A stretch of DNA of 64,000 bases from Doris montereyensis (lineage: Eukaryota > Mollusca > Gastropoda > Nudibranchia > Dorididae): contig JAXRKP010001620.1 of NCBI GenBank assembly GCA_037039925.1, positions 5,001 through 69,000 of the forward strand. The letters run 5' to 3'. The translations under genes and the position numbers were made by a program. Below, piece after piece: positions 13,914-25,623 of the stretch (its first letter is position 1; every line of letters starts with the position of its first letter). Below the pieces are notes generated by a model. That model was not told where the DNA came from. It did no database searches and saw only the letters and a list, made by a program, of their open reading frames with translations.

Positions 13914-14985
13914 TTATCCAACAGTGAGTAATTTTAGATAAAGACTAGCAGTGAGGCTACGCCTGTCAGAAGTTAATGTAATGACACAAGACAATATGAA
14001 AGCCCCATAGGAACAAAGACGAGACAAACACAAGGTATAGACAGAAAAAATCCAGGCCACCATGGGGATCGAACCCTGACCTGTCTCGGCACCCATCGTC
14101 TCGCCATGAAAAGAAAGCGTCTACCAATCGAGCTAACTACGCTGAAAAAAGGAGTTTCATTAGCAAGGTCTTTGCACGAACCCAGTCATGACTAGCAGTC
14201 ATATTCACTTACAGTTGTTTTCAGTAGCCTCGATCTACAGATTTCTAGATCTAAACCTAGTATTATATTAAACAACCATTGAACATTGACGAATAAATAC
14301 ATTACAATGATAGTATGCCTCTGAAGTAATCTGACGTAGATAAATACAAACAGTGAGGCGAGGGCTGTCTCCTTAATGTAATGACACAAGACAATATGAA
14401 AGCCCCATAAGAACAAAGACGAGACAAACACAAGGTAGACAGACAGAAAAAATCCAGGCAACCATGGGGATCGAACTCGCGACCCAGTGTCGGCACCCAT
14501 CGCCCTCTCATGAAAAGAAAGCGGTCCAATCGAGCTAACTACGCTCCCTAAAAAGGAGTTTCATTAGCAAGGTCTTTCGCACGAACCCAGTCATGACTAG
14601 CAGTCATATTCACTTACAGTTCTTCAATAAATACTCAGTAGCCCCATTACAATTTTCTCTAGATCCTAAACCTAGTATTATATTAAACAACCATTGAACA
14701 TTGACGTTGGCTGTTTACAATAGATAGTATGCCTCTGAAGTAATCTCTCGTAGATAAATACAACAGTGAGGCGAGGCATGTCAGAAGTAAACATAATCAA
14801 ATAAATAAAACTAAAACGAAAATTCTCTCTCGGCAACCACGCCTCATGAAAAGAAAGCTCAAACGAACTTTTTGAATTCTCATTGTCTGTCAGAAGTTAA
14901 TGTAATGACACAAGACAATATGAAAGCCCCATAGGAACAAAGTGGTTTATCACCATGGGGATCTCTATTAATTAATTCTGACATC
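13914..14985 (-). repeat. Left arm of inverted array: 418 bp repeats with SINE A
   Basis: Reverse-orientation copies of the unit seen cleanly at 15020-16220: two fairly complete units (SINE heads ending near 14130 and 14545) and a third that is scrambled and deleted between 14760 and 14985. Each unit holds a SINE A copy and about 240 bp of flank including AGGCATACTATC and ACTAGGTTTAGATC (reverse complement). Copies are less regular than in the right arm. Confidence 0.85.
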
Positions 14986-15019
14986 GAGCCTCCCTAAAAG
15001 GAGCCTCAATACTTGTCAT

Positions 15020-16220
15020 ATTCACTATTTATCTACGTCAGATTACTTCAGAGGCATACTATCTATTGTAATGTATTTATTCGTCAATGTTCAATGGTTG
15101 TTTAATATAATACTAGGTTTAGATCTAGAGAAAATTGTAATCGGGGCTACTGAGGGAACGAACTGTAAGTGAATATGACTGCTAGTCATGACTGGGTTCG
15201 TGCGAAAGACCTTGCTAATGAAACTCCTTTTTTAGGGAGCGTAGTTAGCTCGATTGGTAGCACGCTTTCTTTTCATGGCGAGGCGATGGGTGCCGACGCA
15301 GAGGTCGCGGGTTCGATCCCCATGGTGGCCTGGATTTTTTTCTGTCTATACCTTGTGTTTGTCTCGTCTTTGTTCTTATGGGGCTTTCATATTGTCTTGT
15401 GTCATTACATTAACTTCTGACATGCCCCTCGCCTCACTGCTTGTATTTATCTACGTCAGATTACTTCAGAGGCATACTATCTATTGTAATGTATTTATTC
15501 GTCAATGTTCAATGGTTGTTTAATATAATACTAGGTTTAGATCTAGAGAAAATTGTAATCGGGGCTACTGAGGGAACGAACTGTAAGTGAATATGACTGC
15601 TAGTCATGACTGGGTTCGTGCGAAAGACCTTGCTAATGAAACTCCTTTTTAGGGAGCGTAGTTAGCTCGATTGGTAGCACGCTTTCTTTTCATGGCGAGG
15701 CGATGGGTGCCGACGCAGAGGTCGCGGGTTCGATCCCCATGGTGGCCTGGATTTTTTTCTGTCTATACCTTGTGTTTGTCTCGTCTTTGTTCTTATGGGG
15801 CTTTCATATTGTCTTGTGTCATTACATTAACTTCTGACATGCCCCTCGCCTCACTACTTGTATTTATCTACGTCAGATTACTTCAGAGGCATACTATCTA
15901 TTGTAATGTATTTATTCGTCAATGTTCAATGGTTGTTTAATATAATACTAGGTTTAGATCTAGAGAAAATTGTAATCGGGGCTACTGAGGGAACGAACTG
16001 TAAGTGAATATGACTGCTAGTCATGACTGGGTTCGTGCGAAAGACCTTGCTAATGAAACTCCTTTTTTAGGGAGCGTAGTTAGCTCGATTGGTAGCACGC
16101 TTTCTTTTTTTCATGGCGAGGCGATGGGTGCCGACGCAGAGGTCGCGGGTTCGATCCCCATGGTGGCCTGGATTTTTTCTGTCTATACCTTGTGTTTGTC
16201 TCGTCTTTGTTCTTAATATT
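15020..16220 (+). repeat. Right arm of inverted array: tandem 418 bp repeats with SINE A
   Basis: Nearly identical direct repeats; the marker TATTTATCTACGTCAGATTA starts at 15026, 15444 and 15861 (spacing 418 and 417). Each unit contains a SINE followed by the flank that leads to the next SINE, so flank and SINE were amplified together. The last unit breaks off at about 16217 within the SINE tail. Confidence 0.95.
15235..15420 (+). mobile_element. tRNA-derived SINE, family A, best copy
   Basis: The head looks like a tRNA gene: A-box-like TTAGCTCGATTGG at 15245-15257 and B-box GGTTCGATCCC at 15310-15320, about 53 bp apart. A non-tRNA body follows to the TTACATTAACTTCTGACATG block. It is not a functional tRNA: the acceptor stem does not pair and a long tail follows. 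Two further copies lie at about 15654-15840 and 16072-16217 in the same array. RNA polymerase III internal promoters of this kind drive SINE transcription. Confidence 0.85.
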
Positions 16221-16369
16221 GTCTTGTGACGTAATTTTACTAGTTGTTTTCAGTCAGAAATGAGTCCAATAATAATTGTAAACAGTGGGAAACAATTTCC
16301 ATCTCTGTGCAATACATGTACAGGTATTCCATCCTTTCCTCTACGCTGATTTTGTTTTTGTGAAATCTA

Positions 16370-16515
16370 CCTTGTTGATCCTATCATGTGGTGATCTCAG
16401 AGAGTCAATTAGGGGGTAACAACAGGATGAAAGATGAGTAAGGAGGAAAGAAGTAAGATCTAACAGCAACTCTTATCAACCTCCCACTCCTCACAACACA
16501 CGGATAGGGAAAGAC
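16370..16515 (+). repeat. R1 copy
   Basis: Contains ATGTGGTGATCTCAGAG, GATGAAAGATGAGTAAGG and GGAAAGAAGTAAGATCTA in R1 order. A (CA)n tract follows at 16546-16582. Confidence 0.75.
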
Positions 16516-16539
16516 AAAGAAAAAAACATTTGAAAAAAC

Positions 16540-16545
<6 letters not shown>

Positions 16546-16582
<37 letters not shown>
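16546..16582. repeat. (CA)n microsatellite
   Basis: Short uninterrupted CA dinucleotide run next to the R1 copy. Confidence 0.95.
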
Positions 16583-16589
<7 letters not shown>

Positions 16590-16959
16590 AACCCCTCAAT
16601 AACACCCAATACAGCTAGATTTCATTACATTTGTGTTTCATAGGCATTCACCTGGTCAACCATAATGTGTGGTGAGGCCAGAAACAAAAACGAAAAGTGA
16701 ATTATTTGTTTAATTTTGAATTCTCATGTACATTATGAAGGCGTGGTTTGTTTAATTGAAATTTACTGCTCCCCACCCTCCCCCAATCCACCATAGGCAG
16801 TGATTCCAGGGTTAACTAACATAGCATTAAGATGAAAGAAATGTGAAAGCGTTTAAAGAAAAGAGGTCGTACCTATTAACAACGCCAGCCAATCGCCAAA
16901 GAAATACATGCACAGGAGTGACAACAGTCAAGTAGTACATAACACACACCATCCACAGT

Positions 16960-17105
16960 GTAAATTCCGTTCATTGAAATTTACCTCGTCCGTGAAGTGT
17001 GGTCATCTTAGGGTGAATTAAGAGGAGAAACAGTAAGATGACAGATAAATAAATGAAGGCGAAGGAAAGGAAAAAAGTAAGTCCTACCAAGAGCGCCCAC
17101 CAACA
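16960..17105 (+). repeat. R1 copy at the edge of a minisatellite
   Basis: Begins TTCATTGAAATTTACC, continues with GTGGTCATCTTAGGGTGAAT and GGAAAGGAAAAAAGTAAG, and ends CGCCCACCAACAGCCCACTC, directly joined to the 48 bp array on its right. A unit-like ACCATCCACAGTGTAAAT also lies just to its left (about 16945). Confidence 0.8.
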
Positions 17106-19170
17106 GCCCACTCCACAGTATAAATAGAAGATAGAGTATATAGCCTATACCAACCATCCACAGTGTAAATAGAAGATAGAGTATATAGCCTATACCAACC
17201 ATCCCCAGTGTAAATAGAAGACAATAGAGTACATAGCCTATACCAACCATCCACAGTGTAAATAGAAGATAGAGTACATAGCCTATACCAACCATCCATA
17301 GTGTAAATAGAAGATAGTACATAGCCTATACCAACCATCCATAGAGTAAATAGAAGATAGTACATAGCCTATACCAACCATCCACAGTGTAAATAGAAGA
17401 CAATAGAGTATAAAGCCTATACCAACCATCCACAGTGTAAATAGAAGATAGAGTATATAGCCTATACCAACCATCCATAGTGTAAATAGAAGATAGAGTA
17501 TATAGCCTATACCAACCATCCACAGTGTAAATAGAAGAGAATACAATAGTACATAGCCTATACCAACCATACACAGTGTAAATAGAGTACATAGCCTATA
17601 CCAACCACAGTGTAAATAGAAATAGAGTACATAGCCTATACCAACCATCCATAGTGTAAATAGAAGACAATAGAGTACATAGCCTATACCAACCATCCAT
17701 AGTGTAAATAGAAGATAGAGTACATAGCCTATACCAACCATCCATAGTGTAAATAGAAGATAAGATAGATCCATAGTGTAAATAGAGATAGAGTATAGCC
17801 TACCAACCATCCACAGTGTAAATAGAAGACAGAGTATATAGCCTATACCAACCATCCACAGTGTAAATAGAAGACAAGAGTACATAGCCTATACCAACCA
17901 TCCACAGTGTAAATAGAAGATAGAGTACATAGCCTATACCAACCATCCCACAGTGTAAATAGAACAATAGAGTACATAACCCAACCAATAGTGTAAAGAG
18001 ATAGTACATAGCCTATATCAACCATCCACGGTGGAAATAGAAGACCAACCATAGAGTACATAGCCTATATCAACCATCCACAGTGTAAATAGAAGACAAA
18101 TAGTGTAAATGTAGAGTACTATATACCAACCATCCATAGTGTAAATAGAAGACAATAGAGTACATAGCCTATACCAACCATCCATAGTGTAAATAGAAAC
18201 AATAGAGTACATAGCCTATACCAACCATCCACAGTGTAAATAGATAGCCAAATAGAAGATAAGTACATACAACCATCCACAGTGTAAATAGAAGATAGAG
18301 TACATAGCCTATATCAACCCTCCACGGTGGAAATAGAAGACAATAGAGTACATAGCCTATATCAACCATCCACAGTGTAAATAGAAGACAATAGAGTATG
18401 TAGGCTATATCAACCATCCATAGTGTAAATAGAAGACAATAACCAAAGAAAATGTAGGCCTATCAACCATCCATAGTGTAAATAGAAGACAGAGTATATA
18501 GCCTATACCAACCATCCACAGTGTAAATAGAAGACAGAGCATATAGCCTATACCAACCATCCACAGTGTAAATAGAAGACAATAGAGTACATAGCCTATA
18601 CCAACAATCCACAGTGTAAATAGAAGACAGAGTATATAGCCTATACCAACCATCCACAGTGTAAATAGAAGACAATAGAGTACATAGCCTATACCAACCA
18701 TCCCAGTGTAAATAGAAGACAGAGTAGATAGCCTATACAACCATAGTGTAGGCTGACAATACATAGCAAGCTATACCAACCATCCACAGTGTAAATAGTA
18801 TATAGCCTATATCAACCATCCACAGTGCAAATAGAAGACAATAGAATACTTAGCCTATACCAACCATTCACAGTGTAAATAGAAGACAATAGAGTACATA
18901 GCCTATACCAACCATCCACAGTGTAAATAGAAGACAATAGAGTACATAGCCTATACCAACCATCCACAGTGTAAATAGAAGACAATAGAGTACATAGCAT
19001 ATACCAACCATCCACAGTGTAAATAGAAGACAATAGAGTAGATAGCCTATACCAACCATCCACAGTGTAAACGGAAGAAGACAATAGAGTAGAAGCCTAT
19101 ACCAACCATCCAAGTGTAAACGGAAGAAGTAGATAGCCTATACCAACCATCCAAAGTGTAAACAGAAGAA
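17106..19170. repeat. Minisatellite, 48 bp unit
   Basis: About 43 copies of a 48 bp unit with ACCAACCATCCACAGTGTAA, ATAGAAGACAATAGAG and TACATAGCCTAT; clean units start at 18873 and 18921. Shorter units lacking ACAATAG are frequent at the left end. The repeated Leu/Tyr/Trp-rich minus-strand frames are by-products of the unit length (16 codons). Confidence 0.97.
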
Positions 19171-19925
19171 GAGAGACTACTTGAATGAGAATGAGACAGA
19201 AATAAACAAAAAATGTAGTTGTTTTATTCAATTTTGGTTTTTTATTTGATTTTTGTTGGCTTTTTTGTACACACAATACATAATTGCCATTTGGATAGAA
19301 TTACAATTACAATGAATTTCATATAAAAAATTGATCACTCTTCTCTTAAACATACTTTTAGTGAAGAAAATATACAAGTAAAGTGTCAATAATTGGAGAA
19401 CGGTGTAACAAAAGGCTGAAGATAACAACTGCATTATTTGGTTTGAGAATGAGAATAGTACTAGTAATAGAAAATCTAAAGGTGTTGAAACATTGTTGAG
19501 TCCTGCTTTTTTAAGGCAAATACGGCACCGTCACGCACAAAGTTTGCCATTACTTGAAATAAAAAATATGGATTTATGGGCTGTATCCCTGCACAAGTGC
19601 AGGCTCACCAAGTGTGCATTATTTATCTCCCAGCAGGCCATTTCATTTAAAAGTCCTTCTCAACTCGCTGGGGGAATATACAGTACATTAGCCTGTTAGG
19701 TGCTGTGTACTAACACTTCGACAAATTCTTTCTATACCTATAGCTAGGTACTCATTCACGACTGATTCAAGTAGGAAAGCAGAGTGAAGTATCTTTCCTA
19801 AGAGTACAGCGTTGTGGAAAAAACTCACTTGGGCCAGCCAAGAGATTTGAACCAGTGTTGCTGTGGTTACAACTTAATAACACTACAGGTTAGCTACGAC
19901 TCCTCATACCGACCATTCCTTTCAC
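19171..19925. other. No gene seen
   Basis: AT-rich sequence between repeats. The piece at 19490-19690 looks repeat-like but I could not match it to another copy in this window. Confidence 0.4.
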
Positions 19926-19929
19926 TAAG

Positions 19930-20095
19930 CTTGGATCGACCAAACATTTTGTCTTTGTTTATCGTTGCTGCATTGGCAGGTTGAGCCCCATAACAAAAAT
20001 CTGCCCTGGGATGGGAATCAAACCCAGTTCTCCCGAGTGTTAGTACTGTTAGTCAAATTTTCTACCGACTGAGCTATGCTACCAATGCCTCTCTT
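19930..20095 (-). mobile_element. tRNA-like SINE, family C
   Basis: Reverse complement reads TAGCATAGCTCAGTCGGTAG (A-box region) and then GGGTTTGATTCCCATCCC (B-box region), with a long D-to-T arm spacing and a tail. This is a tRNA-derived head, not a functional tRNA. It is distinct from family A. Confidence 0.65.
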
Positions 20096-20633
20096 ACTAT
20101 TAGGAATTGCAGCTGATAATTTCATGCATCGTTGTCTAGTGGGATGTTGCCACATTTTTTAGTGGCAGCTTCTTTCATCAAACGTATATTATGAAAACTA
20201 CAGTACCTAGTGTGTGGGTTCAAGTACAACATCAAACACATACAATAGTAAACGTGCGATAAATTTGGAAAAACCAGATGCATGTACACTTTTGAGTGCC
20301 TTTTGGGGTACATTGTGTAGCAACGGTGATGGACTACTTTTCTCAACATAAACCAAGATTTGCCATTGAACAGTGCCCCCACTTTACTTGACCTACTTAG
20401 ATTATAACATCACGGGCATAGAGTTCAGACTTAAATTCCGATATCCACCTATCAGTCTAGATAGATCTAGATCTAACAAAAGAAAATCTAGAAAATCTAG
20501 TACCTCATTAGGTTCTTAATTCTAGATCTACTTATACAATTTCTAAAATATTGCTAGAATTTAAACCTCAAACTCAAACATAGTAAAAACAATCAGAAAA
20601 CTTCGAGAAACTCTGTCTATCTATTTTTAGATT

Positions 20634-20651
20634 GGGGGGGGGGGGGGGGGG
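20634..20651. repeat. Poly-G run
   Basis: About 18 consecutive G. Such runs are common sites of consensus error. Confidence 0.9.
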
Positions 20652-20799
20652 ATATAGTTTGTTTTTGATTTGCATGGCGTGTGTCACATTCTCATAATTT
20701 TGAAAAAATTCCCGACATTAGCTAGATAGATTTAGATTATAAATATATATACCTGAAATACATATCCAGACTATAAAAATAGGAAACTAGAAATGAACG

Positions 20800-21480
20800 T
20801 CCATGCCCTATTCAAGTAGGAAAGAGTCAAAGGAAAGAAGAAAAGAGTTGTCAGTAGCACATGACCCACTATGACCCATGGGAAGGAAGGGGAATGAGGC
20901 CATTTGTCAGTAGTACCCACTATGACCCAGGCCATTTGTCAGGATGAATGGGAAGGAAGGGGAATGAGGCCATTTGTCAGTAGCACCCCAGGCCATTTGT
21001 CATGACCCATGGGAAGGAAGGGGGAATGAGGCCATTTGTCAGTAGTAACCCCTATGACCCATGGGAAGGGAAGGCCATTTGGTAACCCACTATGACCCAT
21101 GGGAAGGAAGGGAATGAGGCCATTTGTCAGTAGTACCCCACTATGACCCATGGGAAGGAAGGGGAATGAGGCCATTTGTCAGTAGTAACCCACTATGACC
21201 CATGGGAAGGAAGGGGGAATGAGGCCATTTGTCAGTAGCACCCCACTATGACCCATGGGGAAGGGGAATGAGGCCATTTGTCAGTAGTAACCCCACTATG
21301 ACCCATGGGAAGGAAGGGGGAATGAGGCCATTTGTCAGTAGTACCCCACTATGACCCATGGGAAGGAAGGGGAATGAGGCCATTTACCCTCAGATTTGTC
21401 AAACAAACCCATGGGAAGGAAGGGGAATGAGGCCATTTGTCAGTAGTACCCAACGGATGTGAGGCCATTTCTCAGACAAA
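20800..21480. repeat. Minisatellite, about 52 bp unit, grown from an R1 end
   Basis: About 12 copies of ATGACCCATGGGAAGGAAGG, GGAATGAGGCCATTTGTC, AGTAGTACCCCACT. The sequence just before the array (AGTCAAAGGAAAGAAG, then GTCAGTAGCAC) resembles the 3' part of R1, and GTCAGTAGCACC is retained inside the unit. Confidence 0.9.
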
Positions 21481-22032
21481 CAAACATTTTTAAACGGATG
21501 TCTTCTACTATCCAACTATCTGATAGTAGTGATAGTATTAATAACAATCGGCTATTGTTTAATAAAAAATATAATACTTGTACGTCATGGCCAACAACAA
21601 GACAAATCCCCCAAGCTCCCCCCGCCTGATTTGCACTTCATTACCCTTGCCTGAGTAAATCAAACATTATTCTTATTGCATTTTTATTAATTAAAAAAAA
21701 CAAACAAAACTTCTTTGTTGGCCATTTTCAAGAAGAAGAGAGACAACAATTAAAATATTCCAAAATGTTTTCACTCCTCTTTAAATTAGATTTACTAGAA
21801 TTACAGAAAATGAACCGCTTACTCTAATAAGACTATTTTTATTTGCGTTTCTAATGTAAACAAGCCAGCGATTTGAAGGAAGACAGGAATCTGGCTGCAC
21901 GTTGAAGAAGTTTCAGTTGAGCATTGATTGAATTAAACAGGACGCCATCATATTAATATGTTTGACATCAAAACATAACATCCTACAGCAAATGCGACAT
22001 TTCCCATGCCAATGACATATCTGATATAATGG

Positions 22033-22139
<107 letters not shown>

Positions 22140-22249
22140 CACACATGATATATATGGAATACTGAAATTAACACACATACACACACAAGTTTCACAGATT
22201 TAGATTTGAGGGGGAGACTGCAGCTGAGAGACAAAATACTAATAGTTTA

Positions 22250-23700
22250 CATATAATTTTCATATTTCACACATACAAAGGGTATCGTGCTGTGATCAAC
22301 ATGGACAAGTTTTTTGTTGCTAAAATTTTTGGTTACATGGTAACAGTGGCCATATTGGATTTTTTATACACTTTTTTCAAATCGCTAAAACTCAAGATGC
22401 CATCTTCCAAAATCCATCAAACTTGAGATATAGGAAGTAGAAAGACATAGAAAAGTTTCATAAAATCGATTCTTAGATATCTGGTCCAGTTATTGAGAAA
22501 GAAGTCATTCTACGAAATCTCGAAAAACACCAATTTTTGATACTAAATCGTCAATAAAATCAAAATTGTTGTTTTGGTTTTTACAAAGCCTCTTATACAA
22601 ATTAGGCAATCATATGAGAAGCTGTAGCCCATATTTCATTAAAATCTAACAGTAGCTTTTTGACTTTTAATGAAATGCTTATAAAAAAAAACTAATTTGG
22701 AGAAAAACGCCATTTTGTATTTCTGAAACCAAAAATATGTATGGGGAGTGTTTTGCGAACAGGGGCTTATGATTTTGTAGCATCGGTACAAACGGACAGA
22801 CTTTTCCCTTTACATAGATATCACATATTACAGGCATTGACTCCTTTTTCATTCCCATATTTTCAAATATTTAGGAGAAAACTTGAGTAAATTTATAACA
22901 TTTTTCAATATAAAGAGGGCCTACAACCACATTTTACATATAGTTTTCATGTTTTTACTATCGCAGACTGATTCTAGAAGGGTTATAGCATATAAAAAAT
23001 GCTAATATCTAAAATTGATACTTTTTACGCCACACTTCAAACCATGAAAAATGTCAGTTTGAAATTGAACATGTATAATCGTTTAACAGCGGTAAAATAC
23101 ATGTGTTACAACAGCAAATCTTTAACGCCACTACAATACACAAAAGTCTTTATGATGAATTCTCATGAAAACACAAATACGTATCACATTTATTCGTAGG
23201 GTGTATTAGTTATATTACATTTCACGTATGAACCTGAAGAAATAATTTGAATGATTTGCAATTAAAGAGTATTAACCGAGAATGAGATCATCAATAATCA
23301 TATTGTCAAGCAGCAATAATTTCATTCAGCCTTGTCATTTTTTGTACTTAAGGAGATATTCACACACACAAAAAACTGTTATATTTGTTTATTAAGTGAA
23401 TTCATTTAAAATATTTGAAACCACTTTATATTTTCTATTTGTTAACACATTCTAATAAAACAAAAAATGAATCCTCCACAGGCGTCATAGGAATGCAATT
23501 ATGGTGTAATTTGGTTTCATGTCAAAAAGCTGGACAGGCTAAATGTAAAAGCCCCATGACAATATTTCTATTCTATCTCCGAATGTCAATCACAGACATG
23601 CAAAATGACATGAGACCTTTCTCTCAATGTCAATCACAAACACGTAAAATAACCACTGTACAAAGTTATCTTTCAAAGCAACCATCAAAAATTACAAAAT
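22250..23700. other. No gene seen
   Basis: AT-rich, without splice-flanked open frames. Parts near 22400-22760 have the texture of an old interspersed repeat, but I could not define ends. Confidence 0.4.
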
Positions 23701-23714
23701 TAAAACACTGTATT

Positions 23715-24110
23715 TAAGAGCAATCATCAAAATTAAAAAGTTGTAGCCCTGTCTTTCAGAGCAATCATCAAAATTAAAAAGTTGTAGCCCTGTCTTTCAG
23801 AGCAATCATCAAAATTATAAGGTTGTAGCCCTATTTCAGAGCAATCATCAAAATTATAAAGTTGTAGCCTCTATTTCAGAGCAATCATCAAAATTATAAG
23901 TATAATTGTAGCCCTGTATTTCAGAGCTATCATCAAAATTATAAAGTTGTAGCCCTGTACTTCAGAGCAGTCATCAAAATTATAAAGTGACAGCCCTGTA
24001 TTTCCGAGCAATCATCAAAAGGACAAAGTTACAGCCCTGAATTTCAGAGCAATCATCAAAAGCACAAAGTTACAGCCCTGAATTTCAGAGCAATCATCAA
24101 AATTACAAAG
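23715..24110. repeat. Minisatellite, 41 bp unit
   Basis: About ten copies of CAGAGCAATCATCAAAATTA followed by AAGTTGTAGCCCTGTATTT; clean units start at 23718 and 23759. Confidence 0.93.
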
Positions 24111-24399
24111 GTATGGCCAATGTTTCATGACACATCAAGAGTACAAAATAAACTTTGTGGATACAAGACTCTAAAAGATTCAATGACAACATTGTGCATC
24201 ACACAATACACGATAGAAAACTACGATTTCCAACAAGCCTATTAGTATAAGGGGTCAAAAGGTCATAAAATTGAGTTTGGTCTGAGATAATAGTGACAAA
24301 TTTTCATTATCAAAATGACCCATGATAGGTTTTTTTCAAGGCCTAGTTACCACACAATGAATTTTGACTTTTAAAAAAAACTTGTAAAGACAAACAGCG

Positions 24400-24590
24400 A
24401 AGCGAGGTGCATGTCTAAGGTGACGAATAAGAACAAGAAATAAATATTGAAGCCCCAAATGAAAAACATGAGGCATATAAAAAGGAATAAGCAGAAAAAA
24501 CCTTTGGGCACCAGAAAGAATTGAACCTGTGACCTCCACTTTGGCACACATCACCTCGTCAGCATGGTTGGTAGTGTTCTCTCTTTGCAT
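24400..24590 (-). mobile_element. SINE family A, degraded
   Basis: Minus-strand copy: GCAGAAAAAACCTTTGGGCACC, GAATTGAACCTGTGACCT (B-box complement) and GGCACACATCACCTCGTCAGC align in order with the reverse complement of the 15.2 kb copy. Confidence 0.6.
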
Positions 24591-24899
24591 GAAGATCTGG
24601 AGGTCACAAAGCTTACTACAAAATAAAAAAATCTCAAAGTGAGACAAAAATAGCATAACAAACAAAGTGTACTTGAGCATTCACAAACGTACAATGATAT
24701 GGCAATAAGAAAGGGAGAGGACACATTTAAAGAACAGAACTAATATTTGTTAACTCTTTGGTTGCTAAAGTCTGTATCTGAAAAAAAAAAACAAAAAAAA
24801 AAAACAACCAAACAAACAGATTTATCATCCCCATTGCTAAGAGTTTTAAGGGACAAAGTGCAAAAAATGGATTACGTACACATCCACAGAAATCTATTA

Positions 24900-25621
24900 C
24901 AGTCGACTCCGCTAATTGCAACACGATGGGAGCAGCAACATTGTCGCGATTAACTGAAGTTGCTATAAACCGGATTCCACTGTTGGCTCAGAGTAAAGGG
25001 TCATTTCAGTACTTGAAGACTAGGTATATCTGGTGCAATATTTTTTTGCATAGATAACTTTGCGCTAAGTTTTACAGACTTGGGACCGCCATGAACATTT
25101 TCATCTGTGTACAAGTTGTATGCCTTCAAATAGATACTACACAGCCAGTAAAGCATACTACAGTAATTCAGTTCATTCCTTATGTTGAACTAGTTGTGCA
25201 GCACGTGATAAGTGACGTTACTCCCTTTGATCTGAATGGTCGGTTGTCAGCTGCTCACTCAACGTATTGGCTGGACATGGTCATGTGTTTCTTATTGTAC
25301 CGTACAATACTATGCTGCTCAGCTGTCTGAGTTGTCTCTATGCAAGGCCAGATGCTCCTTTTACTGTCTGCTAGACCCACAATCAGTGTCAGGTCATTGT
25401 GTCATTACGGTTGTAAGGTAATGACAATGTAGATATGCGAGCATCATTGAACAAAGTGTAATATCAGGGAAAAAAGCTGGATGAATATCTGAGGCAAGGT
25501 GTCGCCGGAGTTGCGATTATCCGAAGTGAGTTGCGATTAACCAGTGACTTTATATAGAATTATTCTGTTTCTAGGGGAAAGTTGCGATTGAACGTAAATT
25601 GCTATTAACCGGAGTCGACTG
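24900..25621. mobile_element. Non-autonomous pogo/Tigger-like DNA transposon, 722 bp
   Basis: Terminal inverted repeats: left end CAGTCGACTCCGCTAATTGC at 24900, right end ending CCGGAGTCGACTG at 25621. TA dinucleotides flank both sides (24898-24899 and 25622-25623), the target duplication of Tc1/mariner/pogo elements. Inside the right end there are sub-terminal repeats of TTGCGATTA. There is no transposase: the open frames near 25091-25420 have no DDE or DNA-binding motif I can see. Confidence 0.85.
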
Positions 25622-25623
25622 TA

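Noticed and set aside
15310..15320. Functional tRNA gene
   Set aside because: A and B boxes are present, but no acceptor-stem pairing, and the unit continues as a SINE repeated in the window.
17008..19113. Series of overlapping minus-strand frames with repeated YRLCTLSSIYTVDGW
   Set aside because: By-product of a 48 bp (16 codon) minisatellite; frames break whenever a unit has an indel.
25091..25420. Plus-strand frames as a transposase
   Set aside because: They lie inside the TIR element but show no DDE or DNA-binding motif and are short.
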